A DNA stretch of 64,000 bases. Origin: Bradyrhizobium sp. G127. GTDB taxonomy: Bacteria > Pseudomonadota > Alphaproteobacteria > Rhizobiales > Xanthobacteraceae. The translations under genes were made by a program, and so were the position numbers. Below, piece after piece: positions 17,962 to 27,217 of the stretch (position 1 is its first letter; each line of letters begins with the position of its first letter). The stretch covers positions 1,860,001 through 1,924,000 of the forward strand of contig NZ_JAKFGN010000001.1 of NCBI RefSeq assembly GCF_021502575.1. Reading direction: 5' to 3'. The notes under the pieces are model-generated. The model was not told where the DNA came from, did no database searches, and saw only the letters and a program-made list of their open reading frames with translations.

Positions 17962-19506
17962 ATGAGTCACGCCAAAAAGCTGTCCTCGATGGACGCGTCG
18001 TTTCTCTATCTCGAAACTCCCGAGATGCCGATGCATGTCGGGAGCATGGCGATCTTCAAGCTGAAGGATGGCTATCAGGGGAACTTCTTCGAAGACTTCA
18101 AGAAGATGATAGCCGACCGGATTCATGTCGCGCCGATCCTGAAAGCGCGGCTGGAAAAGGCGCCTCTCGACATCGACAATCCGAGCTGGGTCGAAGACGA
18201 CCAGTTCGATATCAATCGCCACATTTTCCGCGCCAGTCTTCCGGCACCGGCCGACCGCAAGATTTTGGAGCAGACCGTCGGCTGGATGCACGCCAAGCTG
18301 TTGAACCGTGCGCGTCCGTTGTGGGAATTCTATGTTTTCGAAGGCATGAAAGATAACGAGGTCGGGCTGTACTCGAAGATGCACCATGCCTGCATCGACG
18401 GCGGCGCGGGTGCGGCGCTGACAAACATGATCTACGACATTACGCCGGTGCCGCGCGAATTTCCAAAAGTCGCCGCGGTCAATAAACCTGCAAATGAACC
18501 GCGCGACATCGCAACCAACATTCTGGATTCCTATTCACAGCTCTGGCGTCAGCCGCTTGATGCGACCAAGGCCAAGAGCTTCGATCTGCCGCGGAGTGGC
18601 AAGAGCGACATCGGCTCGATTCTGTTCGACAATGCAATGTATCAGCTCGAGTCTGGGATGCGAATGCTGGGCAATGTGCCGGATACGGTGAAGAGCGTTC
18701 GTGACATGGTCGCCAAAGTATCCGACCCGAAGGCGCGCGAGAGCCTCGCAAATATGGTGTCGCCGTCGACGATACTCAACAAGTCGATCTCTTCGGAACG
18801 CAGTTTCGCAGGTGTGTCGGTATCGCTGCCTGAAGCCAAAGCGCTTGCCAAACAGGCTGGCGGCAAGCTCAATGACGTAGTGATGGCATTGTCCAGCGGC
18901 GTACTCCGCCGCTATCTACTGGAGCAGGGCGGTTTGCCGAGCCGCTCACTGACGGCGGCCGTGCCGATTTCACTGCGGGAGGAAGGCAACACCGACGCCA
19001 ACAACCAGGTGTTCGGCATGATCTGTTCGCTGGCGACCAATGTCGAAGACCCCAAGGAGCGTCTTGAAGCGATCATTGCGCAATCGGCCAAATCCAAGGA
19101 AATGTCGCATCCGCTGCGTGCGTTGATGCCGTCGATTTCGAACATCTCGATGCTGGGTGCGCCCTTGATGATTCAGGTTCTGGCTCTGCTGTACAGCCGC
19201 TCGAATCTCTCAGATGTGCTGCCGCCGTCTGCCAACGTCACGATCTCGAATGTCCCCGGGCCGCGGCAGACACTTTATGCGGTGGGCGCGGAATTGCTGC
19301 ATATCTTCCCGGTCTCGATTTCGACTCACGGCCTTGCGCTCAACATCACGGTGCAGAGCTATCGCGATCAGCTTGATTTTGGCTTCATTGCGGGGGCCAA
19401 TATCATTCCGCATGTGGAGAATCTGGCCGACATGCTGCCGAAGGAGTTCGAAATTCTGGCCGCGGCCTATGCATCGCCCAAAAACCGTGCAAGCGCTGCA
19501 AGCTGA
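17962..19506 (+). CDS. Wax ester synthase/diacylglycerol acyltransferase (WS/DGAT)
   Basis: A 514-residue O-acyltransferase that makes wax esters or triacylglycerol from acyl-CoA. The catalytic motif HHxxxDG is seen as HHACIDGG (His141, His142, Asp146). The family opening LSSMDASFLYLETPEMPMHVGSM and the C-terminal ANVTISNVPGP and LALNITVQSY segments are all present. The length matches the family (about 460-520). The start at 17962 follows GGGAGGG. The next gene begins 3 bp after the stop, so it heads a tight unit with the epoxide-hydrolase-like protein. It acts at the inner membrane face and on lipid bodies. Confidence 0.93.
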   Translation: MSHAKKLSSMDASFLYLETPEMPMHVGSMAIFKLKDGYQGNFFEDFKKMIADRIHVAPILKARLEKAPLDIDNPSWVEDDQFDINRHIFRASLPAPADRKILEQTVGWMHAKLLNRARPLWEFYVFEGMKDNEVGLYSKMHHACIDGGAGAALTNMIYDITPVPREFPKVAAVNKPANEPRDIATNILDSYSQLWRQPLDATKAKSFDLPRSGKSDIGSILFDNAMYQLESGMRMLGNVPDTVKSVRDMVAKVSDPKARESLANMVSPSTILNKSISSERSFAGVSVSLPEAKALAKQAGGKLNDVVMALSSGVLRRYLLEQGGLPSRSLTAAVPISLREEGNTDANNQVFGMICSLATNVEDPKERLEAIIAQSAKSKEMSHPLRALMPSISNISMLGAPLMIQVLALLYSRSNLSDVLPPSANVTISNVPGPRQTLYAVGAELLHIFPVSISTHGLALNITVQSYRDQLDFGFIAGANIIPHVENLADMLPKEFEILAAAYASPKNRASAAS

Positions 19507-19509
19507 CGC

Positions 19510-20529
19510 ATGATGCCTGCGATGATCGACATGCCGCCGCTTCAGTATGCCAATGTGAATGGCATACGCATGGGCTTCTATGAAGCCGGTCCCAAGTCTG
19601 ACAAACCGCCGCTGGTGCTGTGTCACGGGTGGCCGGAGATCGCTTTTTCCTGGCGCCACCAGATCAAGACCCTGAGCGAGGCGGGTATCCGGGTGATTGC
19701 GCCGGATCAGCGCGGCTACGGGGCGACGGATCGCCCCGAGCCGGTGGAAGCCTATGATATCGAGAACCTGACCGCTGATCTGATTGGACTTCTCGATTAT
19801 CTCAACATCGACAAGGCGATCTTCGTCGGCCACGACTGGGGCGGGTTCATCGTCTGGCAAATGCCGCTGCGCTATCCATCGCGTGTCGCCGGCGTCATCG
19901 GCGTTAATACGCCGCACACGCCACGCACCGCCACCGATCCGATTGCGTTGCTGCGCCAGCGCTACGGCGATCACCTCTATATTGTGCAATTTCAGCACCC
20001 CGCGCGGGAGCCGGACAAGATTTTTGCCGACAATGTCGAAAAGACGTTCGATTTCTTCATGCGCAAGCCGATGCCGCAGAAGAAGTTATCGACAGCGGAC
20101 GTCGGTGCCGGGCCGCCCGCGGCGGGTCTCGGCGCCTCGTCAAAGCTGAACATGGCGTTTCCGCAGATGGTCGCCGGCTACGATGCCAAGCTCGATCCGC
20201 GCGAGAAGATATTGTCGCCGGAAGAGATGAAGGTCTTCGTCGATACGTTCCGGATATCGGGTTTTACCGGCGGCATCAATTGGTACCGCAACATGACCCG
20301 CAACTGGGAACGCTCGGCACATATCGATCACACCGTGCGCGTGCCATCGCTGATGATCATGGCCGAGAACGATGCGGTGCTTCCGCCGTCGGCCTGCGAC
20401 GGGATGGAGAATATCGTTCCGGACCTTGAAAAATACATGGTCAGGGACAGCGGCCACTGGACCCAGCAGGAGCAGCCTGACGAGGTCAGCGCGAGGATTC
20501 TGGATTGGCGCAGGCGGCGGTTCGGCTGA
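19510..20529 (+). CDS. Alpha/beta hydrolase, epoxide hydrolase-like
   Basis: A 339-residue alpha/beta hydrolase with the soluble-epoxide-hydrolase pattern: HGWPE oxyanion motif, nucleophile Asp109 in GHDWGG, a cap region, an acid in MAENDAVLPPS and the catalytic His in DSGHWTQQEQP. Family members hydrolyse epoxides (or C-halogen bonds) to diols. It begins 3 bp after the WS/DGAT stop and lies 122 bp before a CYP102-type P450, which could form epoxides from unsaturated fatty acids; that link is inference. Confidence 0.87.
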   Translation: MMPAMIDMPPLQYANVNGIRMGFYEAGPKSDKPPLVLCHGWPEIAFSWRHQIKTLSEAGIRVIAPDQRGYGATDRPEPVEAYDIENLTADLIGLLDYLNIDKAIFVGHDWGGFIVWQMPLRYPSRVAGVIGVNTPHTPRTATDPIALLRQRYGDHLYIVQFQHPAREPDKIFADNVEKTFDFFMRKPMPQKKLSTADVGAGPPAAGLGASSKLNMAFPQMVAGYDAKLDPREKILSPEEMKVFVDTFRISGFTGGINWYRNMTRNWERSAHIDHTVRVPSLMIMAENDAVLPPSACDGMENIVPDLEKYMVRDSGHWTQQEQPDEVSARILDWRRRRFG

Positions 20530-20651
20530 TCGGGTTGCCGCACATCCTCGCTCCGGAAGTCTTTGCAAAACATCCACGAGAACAGTAGCTTGGAGTCAAA
20601 GCTCCGGCACAGAACCGGACATCAACGATCACGTGGGGGAGAACCTGAGCG

Positions 20652-23600
20652 ATGGCGTCCCAGAACAAATTGAATCCGATTCCGCACCCGCCGAAGAAGC
20701 CGGTGGTCGGCAATATGCTGTCGCTGGATTCCACCGCGCCGGTGCAGGATCTGGTGCGGAAAATGAAGGAGCTCGGGCCGATCTTCTGGCTCGACATGAT
20801 GGGTCAGCCGCTGGTGATCGTCGGCGGATACGATCTCGTCAACGAATTAAGCGACGAAAAGCGTTTCGACAAGGCGGTGCGCGGCGCGCTGCGCCGGGTG
20901 CGCGCGATCGGCGGCGATGGCCTGTTCACCGCCGACACCAAGGAGCCGAACTGGAGCAAGGCCCACAACATCCTGCTGTCGCCATTCGGCGGCCGGGCGA
21001 TGCAGTCCTATCACCCGATGATGGTCGATATTGCCGAGCAGTTGGTCAAGAAATGGGAACGGCTGAATGCCGACGACGAGATCGATGTCGTCCACGACAT
21101 GACGGCGCTGACGCTGGATACCATCGGCCTGTGCGGCTTCGACTATCGATTCAATTCGTTTTATCGCGAGGACTATCATCCGTTTGTGGGAGCGCTGGTG
21201 CGCTCGCTCGAAACCATCATGATGACGCGAGGACTTCCGCTCGAAGGCCTGTTCATGCGCGCGCGGCGCACCGACCTCGCGGCCGACGTCACATTCATGA
21301 ACAAGATGGTGGACGAGATCGTTGCCGAACGGCGTAAGAATGCGGAGGCTGCCGCAAACGCAAAGGACATGCTCAACGCCATGATGACCGGCGTCGACAA
21401 GGTCACCGGCGAGCAGCTCGACGACGTCAACATCCGTTACCAGATCAACACGTTCCTGATTGCGGGCCACGAGACCACCAGCGGTCTGCTGTCCTGCGCG
21501 CTCTACGCCATGCTCAAACATCCGGAAGTGCTGAAGAAGGCATATGAAGAAGTCGATCGCGTTCTCGGTGCGGATGTCGATGCGAAGCCAACCTTCCAGC
21601 AGGTCACGCAGCTTCACTACATTTCGCAAATCCTGAAAGAATCGCTTCGGATGTGGCCGCCTGCGCCGGCCTATGGCGTTTCGCCGCTGAAGGACGAGAC
21701 CATCGGCGGAAAGTACAAGCTCAGAAAGGGCACCTTCGTCACCGTGCTGGTGATGGCGCTGCATCGCGATCCAAAGGTGTGGGGACCAAATCCGGATGTC
21801 TTTAATCCGGAGAATTTCAGCCGCGAAGCTGAGTCGAAGCGTCCCGCCAATGCCTGGAAGCCGTTCGGTAACGGCCAGCGCGCCTGCATCGGCCGCGGCT
21901 TCGCCATGCATGAGGCCGCATTGGCGCTCGGCATGATCCTGCAGCGCTTCAAGCTGATTGATCACACGCGCTACCAGATGCATTTGAAGGAAACGCTGAC
22001 GATCAAGCCGGATGGCTTCAAGATCAAGGTGCGGGCGCGTTCCGATCAGGATCGCACCATCGTCGCGAACCGGCCCGGCACGGCAGTAGCGGAGGGTGCG
22101 GGGTCGACGGCGCCCGCGCGGGTTCGCCCCGGCCACAACACGCCACTGCTCATTCTCTACGGCTCTAACCTCGGTACGGCCGAGGATCTGGCGCATCGCG
22201 TGGCGGATCTCGCGGAGGTCAACGGCTTCGCGACCAAGCTTGCGCCGCTCGATGATTACGTCGGCAATCTGAAGGATCAGGGCGGCGTCATCATTTTCTG
22301 CGCATCGTACAACGGCGCGCCGCCCGACAACGCCACGCAATTCGTCCAGTGGCTGAACAGCGACCTGCCGAAGGATGCTTTCGATGGCGTGCGCTACGCT
22401 GTGTTCGGCTGCGGCAACAGCGACTGGCTGGCGACGTATCAGTCGATTCCGCGCCTGATCGACGAACGGCTTGCGATGCATGGAGGCAAGGCAGCTGTTG
22501 CACGCGGAGAGGGCGATGCCCGCGACGACCTCGAAGGACAGTTCGAGAAATGGTTCGCATCGTTGCGCGCCATTGCTGTCCAGGAGTTTGGCGTCGATAC
22601 CGGTTTCAGCCGCCACGCCAATGACGAGCCGCTCTACAAGGTCGAGCCGGTTGCGCCCAGCGTGGTCAACACGGTGGCTGCGTCCGGCGGCGCGGTGCTG
22701 GTCAAGGTTCTGGTCAACGAGGAATTGCAGAAGAGGTCGGGTGCCAATCCGTCGGCGCGCTCGACCCGGCATATCGAAGTCGAATTGCCCGAGAATGTCA
22801 CCTACCGCGTCGGCGATCATCTCAGCGTCGTTCCGCGCAACGATCCGGCTCTGGTGGATGCGGTCGCGCGCCGGTTCGGGTTTCTTCCGGCGGATCAGGT
22901 GCGACTACAGGTGGCTGCTGGCCGCCGCGCGCAGTTGCCTGTCGATAACGCGGTATCCGTCGGCCGATTGCTGACCGAGTTCGTTGAATTACAGCAGGTC
23001 GCAACCCGCAAGCAAATCCAGATCATGTCGGAGCACACCCGCTGCCCGATGACAAAGCCGAAGCTCGAAGCTCTGATCGGCGATGATCCGGCTTCAACAG
23101 AACTCTATCGTTCGGAAATCCTGGCCAAGCGGAAGTCGGTCTACAATCTGCTGGAGGAGCATCCGGCGTGCGAGTTGCCGTTCCATACCTATCTGGAAAT
23201 GCTCTCGCTGCTGTCGCCGCGTTACTATTCAATTTCCTCGTCCCCCGCTGTCCTCGGCGCTTCGAAATGCAGCGTGACCGTGGGCGTGGTCGATGCTCCG
23301 TCGATCTCCGGGCGCGGCATTTACAAGGGGGTCTGTTCGAATTATCTCGCCAGCCGCCGCGCGGGCGATGTGGTCTATGCGACGGTGCGCGAAACCAAGG
23401 CGGGCTTTCGCCTGCCGGAGAATCCCGCGACGCCGATCGTCATGGTCGGCCCCGGCACGGGTCTGGCGCCGTTCCGCGGTTTCCTTCAGGAGCGCGCGGC
23501 GATGAAAGCCAATGGGCAATCGCTCGGTGCGTCGATGCTGTTCTTCGGCTGCCGGCATCCCGAGCAGGATTTTCTGTATGCCGACGAACTCAAGGGATTC

Positions 23601-23891
23601 TCGGAGCAGGGTATCACGGAGCTGCACGTTGCGTTCTCGCGGACGGATACGCCGAAGAGCTATGTGCAGGATTTGATCGCGGCGCAGAAAGACAAGGTCT
23701 GGAAACTGATCGAAGCCGGCGCGATCATTTTTGTCTGCGGTGACGGCAGCAAGATGGAGCCGGACGTCAAGCGCGTGCTGACGAACATTTATCGCGAGCG
23801 AACTGGTGCTGATGAGACATCCGCGCTCGGCTGGATCGATACTATGGGAACACAGAACCGCTACGTGCTGGATGTGTGGGCGGGGAACTGA
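20652..23891 (+). CDS. CYP102-type self-sufficient P450/NADPH-P450 reductase fusion
   Basis: A 1079-residue fusion that hydroxylates or epoxidises fatty acids with NADPH and O2. The heme domain (about 1-475) has the I-helix motif AGHETTSG and the heme-binding FGNGQRACIG with Cys412. A linker is followed by an FMN domain (LLILYGSNLGTAEDLAHRVAD, near 495-640), an FAD domain (RYYSISSSP) and NADPH binding (MVGPGTGLAPFRGF), ending in a C-terminal DVWAGN with the conserved Trp. Domain order and motifs match P450 BM3 (CYP102A1, 1049 residues). GGGGGAGAA precedes the ATG. It is downstream of WS/DGAT and epoxide-hydrolase-like genes and converges on a hydrolase gene 6 bp away. Confidence 0.97.
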   Translation: MASQNKLNPIPHPPKKPVVGNMLSLDSTAPVQDLVRKMKELGPIFWLDMMGQPLVIVGGYDLVNELSDEKRFDKAVRGALRRVRAIGGDGLFTADTKEPNWSKAHNILLSPFGGRAMQSYHPMMVDIAEQLVKKWERLNADDEIDVVHDMTALTLDTIGLCGFDYRFNSFYREDYHPFVGALVRSLETIMMTRGLPLEGLFMRARRTDLAADVTFMNKMVDEIVAERRKNAEAAANAKDMLNAMMTGVDKVTGEQLDDVNIRYQINTFLIAGHETTSGLLSCALYAMLKHPEVLKKAYEEVDRVLGADVDAKPTFQQVTQLHYISQILKESLRMWPPAPAYGVSPLKDETIGGKYKLRKGTFVTVLVMALHRDPKVWGPNPDVFNPENFSREAESKRPANAWKPFGNGQRACIGRGFAMHEAALALGMILQRFKLIDHTRYQMHLKETLTIKPDGFKIKVRARSDQDRTIVANRPGTAVAEGAGSTAPARVRPGHNTPLLILYGSNLGTAEDLAHRVADLAEVNGFATKLAPLDDYVGNLKDQGGVIIFCASYNGAPPDNATQFVQWLNSDLPKDAFDGVRYAVFGCGNSDWLATYQSIPRLIDERLAMHGGKAAVARGEGDARDDLEGQFEKWFASLRAIAVQEFGVDTGFSRHANDEPLYKVEPVAPSVVNTVAASGGAVLVKVLVNEELQKRSGANPSARSTRHIEVELPENVTYRVGDHLSVVPRNDPALVDAVARRFGFLPADQVRLQVAAGRRAQLPVDNAVSVGRLLTEFVELQQVATRKQIQIMSEHTRCPMTKPKLEALIGDDPASTELYRSEILAKRKSVYNLLEEHPACELPFHTYLEMLSLLSPRYYSISSSPAVLGASKCSVTVGVVDAPSISGRGIYKGVCSNYLASRRAGDVVYATVRETKAGFRLPENPATPIVMVGPGTGLAPFRGFLQERAAMKANGQSLGASMLFFGCRHPEQDFLYADELKGFSEQGITELHVAFSRTDTPKSYVQDLIAAQKDKVWKLIEAGAIIFVCGDGSKMEPDVKRVLTNIYRERTGADETSALGWIDTMGTQNRYVLDVWAGN

Positions 23892-23897
23892 GTTTCC

Positions 23898-24812
23898 TCA
23901 GCGCTTTGTTTCCCCAAGGGCATGGTCTGCAATCGCGCCGATGATCGTCGGCCACATCGGAATGGGCAGCGCGTGGCCCATGCCCTCGATCAGCAGCAGC
24001 TTTGCCCCGGGGATCGAGGCGGCGGTATCCTTGCCGGCTTCCACCCGCACCAGCGGATCGATGGTGCCGTGAATGACCAGCGTCGGTGCTTTGACCGATT
24101 GCAGCCGTTCCTTGCGGCTGCCTGAAGCGAGGATGGCGCGCAACTGTCGTCCTACGCCTGCTGGATTGAGGCCGCGTGCATAGGTGCGCTCGGCGCGCTC
24201 GAGGTCCTTTGCCTCGTCGAGCGGGAAACTCGCGCCTCGCAGCACTTTCCAGGTGGCGGGGAAGCGCGCCATATATTCTTCCTTCGTCTTGGGCGGTGGC
24301 GCGAGCAGGATCGCCATCGCCTCCCGCGTGGGATTCGGCAGCTTGGGATTGCCTGTCGTCGCCATGATCGACGTCAGCGAGAGCACCCGTTCGGAATGCA
24401 GCATCGCCAGTTCCTGCGCGATCGCGCCTCCCATCGATGCGCCGACGATATGCGCAGCCTTGATGCCCAGCGTATCAAGCAGCCCGACAACGTCGTTAGC
24501 CATGTCCCACAATTTGTACGGCGCGTCTGGCGCGATCTTGAATATGCGGAGTTTCAGAAGTTCCAGCGGACGCAGCGGCTTGCCGCCGGACATCTTGGAC
24601 GAATGGCCGATGTCGCGATTGTCGAAGCGGATGACACGGAAGCCGCGTGCCGCGAGGTCGCGGCAGAACTCATCGTCCCAATGGATCATCTGGGCGCCGA
24701 GACCCATGATGAGGACCAGCGGTTCCGCATCGGGTGCGCCGAAGATTTCGTAGCAAAGCTCGATTCCGTTGGCTTTTGCCATTTGCGGCGGCTGGTGTGC
24801 GGGTGCGTTCAC
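23898..24812 (-). CDS. Alpha/beta hydrolase
   Basis: A 304-residue alpha/beta hydrolase. It shows nucleophile Ser126 in GASMGG, a probable acid in HGTIDPLVR and His in GMGHALP; the opening ANGIELCYEIFG and FDNRDIGHSSK is typical of the TAP/esterase-like group that includes aclacinomycin methylesterase relatives. The GTG at 24812 is chosen because GAGGAA lies 8 bases upstream; the next ATG (24782) has no ribosome-binding site. It converges on the P450 gene and is divergent from the PHA synthase subunit gene. Substrate unknown. Confidence 0.82.
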   Translation of the reverse strand: MNAPAHQPPQMAKANGIELCYEIFGAPDAEPLVLIMGLGAQMIHWDDEFCRDLAARGFRVIRFDNRDIGHSSKMSGGKPLRPLELLKLRIFKIAPDAPYKLWDMANDVVGLLDTLGIKAAHIVGASMGGAIAQELAMLHSERVLSLTSIMATTGNPKLPNPTREAMAILLAPPPKTKEEYMARFPATWKVLRGASFPLDEAKDLERAERTYARGLNPAGVGRQLRAILASGSRKERLQSVKAPTLVIHGTIDPLVRVEAGKDTAASIPGAKLLLIEGMGHALPIPMWPTIIGAIADHALGETKR

Positions 24813-25000
24813 GTCGGCGTTCCTCGAAATGAATAAAGTCCAGGTTCTATCGCATGATTTTACGCGCGACAGAAGGTAGAGGGCTGTGTCGTGGCTGATT
24901 TTACACGACGGTTTGGTTGACCCCAGTCTCGCAACGGTATGGAATGGCGGGAAAAGACGAGGCTCGAAGAAGCCTCGCTCACGCTTCGGGAGGGGCGCCA

Positions 25001-25387
25001 ATGTCTGACAAAGCCAATGACCCGGTGCAGGTCTGGCACACCATGCTTGCGGAGATGGAGAAGGGTTTCAACGCCATGGCCACGCAGGTCATGGGGACGG
25101 AGCAATTCAGCCGCGTGACCCATCAGCTCACCGGTGCCTCTGTCGGCGCGCAGAAAACCATCGGCGATCTGATGGAGCGATATCTCGTCAGCATGAATCT
25201 GCCAAGCCGCGCGCAGATGGTGGACATGGGCGAGCGTCTGAACGCGATCGAAGGACAATTGAACGAAATCAAGGCGCTTCTCAATCGCGTTCATGGCGAT
25301 GCCGCGAGGGATAGCGGGCTGTCCGCGCCGAAGCCCCCGCGGACCAAGCAGCCGCCGGCCGCCACCGGAGGTGGAGGTACGCCATGA
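25001..25387 (+). CDS. Small PHA synthase accessory subunit (PhaE/PhaR-like)
   Basis: A 128-residue protein whose C-terminal part is helical and coiled-coil-like (LPSRAQMVDMGERLNAIEGQLNEIKALLNRV) and then a Pro/Lys tail. The motif order (LMERYLVSMNLPSRAQMVDMGERL) is that of the C-terminal region of class III PhaE subunits, but those are about 350 residues and class IV PhaR about 200, so this is a much shortened form. It overlaps the PhaC gene by 4 bp (ATGA), as expected for obligate partners. The start at 25001 has a GGGAGGGG site upstream. A hairpin (24958-24977) lies in its leader. Confidence 0.75.
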   Translation: MSDKANDPVQVWHTMLAEMEKGFNAMATQVMGTEQFSRVTHQLTGASVGAQKTIGDLMERYLVSMNLPSRAQMVDMGERLNAIEGQLNEIKALLNRVHGDAARDSGLSAPKPPRTKQPPAATGGGGTP

Positions 25388-26478
25388 ACGCGCCGACCAG
25401 CGCCGGCGTGCTGACTGATGTTGCGCAGGTTGGAGAGCGCATCCAGTCCGAAGTGCAGCGCGCCATCCAGCGCAGCATCAAGGGCGTGGAGTATTTCGCG
25501 TCGTCAGGCCCCGCGCTTGGATCGACGGCGAAGGATATCATTCACTCCAAAGGCACGATGAATCTCTATCACTACCGGCCGCTGGCGGATGAGATCTATC
25601 GCATCCCCATTCTGATTGTGATGGCCACTACAAACCGCGGCTATATTCTCGACATGGTGCCGGGCCAGAGCTTCATCGAGTTTCTGCTCAGGAAGGGGTT
25701 CGACGTCTACATGCTCGACTGGACCGCGCCGCGGCCGGAAGAAAAGTCGCTGCGCATGGAAGACTATGTACTTGGATTCATTCCCGACTGTATCCGGCGG
25801 GTGCAGGAAGATTCCGGCGAAACCGACGTCAATGTGATCGGCTATTGTTTCGGCGGTGTGTTGTCGCTGCTCTACGCATCGATCCATCACAGCGGTCCGG
25901 TCAAGAATCTGGTTTGCTTCACAACCCCGATCGATTTTCGCGAAATGAAGCTGTTTCAGAATTTTTCCGATCGGCGTTATTTCGATGTTGACCGGTTGGT
26001 GGACAGCGTCGGTAACGTGCCGCCCGAGATGATCCTGTCCTCATTCGAGATGTTGCGGCCGGCATCCCGCGCTGTCGGACAAATCCAGCTGTGGGAAAAC
26101 ATCTGGAACGATGAGTATGTGAAATCCTTCCGGATGTTCGACCGTTGGGCGCAGGACACATTGCCGCTGGCCGGCGAATATTTCCGGACCATCACCAAGG
26201 ATTTGATGTGGGACAACAAGCTTTACAACGGTAACATGAGCGTCGGCGGGCATCCTGTGGATCTTTCGAAGATCACGATCCCGCTGCTGCATGCGGTTGC
26301 GGAGCATGACCACATCGTTCCGTATGAGGCTGCAAAGCATCTCATTGCCAAGATAGGTTCGGCCGACAAGACCGAGGTGATCCTTAAGGGCGGTCATGTC
26401 AGCCTTGTCGCGGGCGCCAACGCTATCAAGCGTCTGTGGCCCAAACTCGATTCCTGGTTAAGTGAGCGATCGACATGA
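25384..26478 (+). CDS. phaC: Class III/IV poly(3-hydroxyalkanoate) synthase catalytic subunit
   Basis: A 364-residue PHA synthase that polymerises 3-hydroxyacyl-CoA on granule surfaces. The catalytic triad is visible: Cys155 in GYCFGG, Asp309 in AEHDHIVP and His338 in GGHVSL, each shifted six or seven residues from the Allochromatium vinosum class III enzyme. The length matches class III/IV (about 355-365) rather than class I (about 590). It overlaps the small upstream subunit by 4 bp and the downstream acetyltransferase by 4 bp, forming one translationally coupled unit. Such organisms usually also carry a class I phaC elsewhere. Confidence 0.94.
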   Translation: MNAPTSAGVLTDVAQVGERIQSEVQRAIQRSIKGVEYFASSGPALGSTAKDIIHSKGTMNLYHYRPLADEIYRIPILIVMATTNRGYILDMVPGQSFIEFLLRKGFDVYMLDWTAPRPEEKSLRMEDYVLGFIPDCIRRVQEDSGETDVNVIGYCFGGVLSLLYASIHHSGPVKNLVCFTTPIDFREMKLFQNFSDRRYFDVDRLVDSVGNVPPEMILSSFEMLRPASRAVGQIQLWENIWNDEYVKSFRMFDRWAQDTLPLAGEYFRTITKDLMWDNKLYNGNMSVGGHPVDLSKITIPLLHAVAEHDHIVPYEAAKHLIAKIGSADKTEVILKGGHVSLVAGANAIKRLWPKLDSWLSERST

Positions 26479-27071
26479 ACACAACCGACATCCGCACCTA
26501 TCCCCGCCGCGCCGCCACCGAAGGCGGAGAGATCGAATTCCGTCACATGATGGCGGCCGACGAAGCGGCCGTGCTCGCGTTTGCACAGAAACTACCGGTC
26601 CACGACCTGCTTTTCATTCCGCGCAACATCAGCGAGCCGAAGGTACTCTCGGCCTGGATCAAGGAGATCGAGCGCGGCGGCATGACCAGTCTGCTGGCGT
26701 GGAAAGGCAGTACGGTCGTCGGCTGCGGCACCATCGTCCGCGATCTGCTGTCGTGGTCGCCTCATGTCGGTGAAATCCGCATGGTGGTGTCGAAGGACGT
26801 CCGTGGACTCGGCGTTGGCCGCGCGCTGTCGCAGGAAACCTTCGCCCTGGCGCTAGGGGCGGGCCTTGAAAAGATCGTAGTCCAGATGACGGTCGATCAG
26901 ACCGGAGCCATAGCCCTGTTCGAGAGCCTCGGCTTCAGGGCCGAGGCCCTGCTGCACGATCAGGTGAGGGACGTGGCCGGGAAGACCCACGACATTGTCG
27001 TCCTCGGGCACAACGTATCCAAGGTCCGGGCTCAGCTCGAGGCCTATGGCGTTCCCGATGCCGTCAGCTAA
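26475..27071 (+). CDS. GNAT family N-acetyltransferase
   Basis: A 198-residue GNAT acetyltransferase. The acetyl-CoA loop is at MVVSKDVRGLGVGRALSQET and the later VDQTGAIALFESLGFRAEALLHDQVRD matches the C-terminal GNAT strands. Its start overlaps the phaC stop (ATGA), so it is translated from the same message. Acetylation of a PHA synthase subunit or a metabolic protein would be consistent, but the target is not known. Confidence 0.85.
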   Translation: MNTTDIRTYPRRAATEGGEIEFRHMMAADEAAVLAFAQKLPVHDLLFIPRNISEPKVLSAWIKEIERGGMTSLLAWKGSTVVGCGTIVRDLLSWSPHVGEIRMVVSKDVRGLGVGRALSQETFALALGAGLEKIVVQMTVDQTGAIALFESLGFRAEALLHDQVRDVAGKTHDIVVLGHNVSKVRAQLEAYGVPDAVS

Positions 27072-27105
27072 GCATTTGAAATAACCGCAAGTTATATAAT
27101 ATTGG

Positions 27106-27133
27106 TGCATTGCAACATTTATGTTGCAATGCA
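27106..27133. promoter_or_regulatory. Candidate PhaR operator upstream of phasin gene
   Basis: Perfect inverted repeat with 13-bp arms (TGCATTGCAACAT and its complement) and a 2-bp spacer, in the 146-bp gap before the phasin gene. Both arms contain TGC...GCAA spaced as in the TGC-rich sites reported for the PHA-granule repressor PhaR, which typically controls phasin genes. No phaR gene is in the window. The same structure could form a hairpin, but there is no T run to suggest a terminator. Confidence 0.6.
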
Positions 27134-27217
27134 ATGTTGATCATGGCATAAGACTTTTGCCCCGGGCCATACGGACGGGGTGAGCCATTTGCTCAAACCC
27201 TGAGGATGGAGACGACC

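Noticed and set aside
20847-22820. A 657-codon antisense frame inside the P450 gene
   Set aside because: It is a long shadow caused by high GC; the plus strand shows all P450 and FMN-domain motifs.
24958-24977. Hairpin CGAGGCT/AGCCTCG before the PhaE-like gene as a riboswitch or terminator
   Set aside because: Only 7 bp stem, no T run and no conserved riboswitch core; too weak to annotate.
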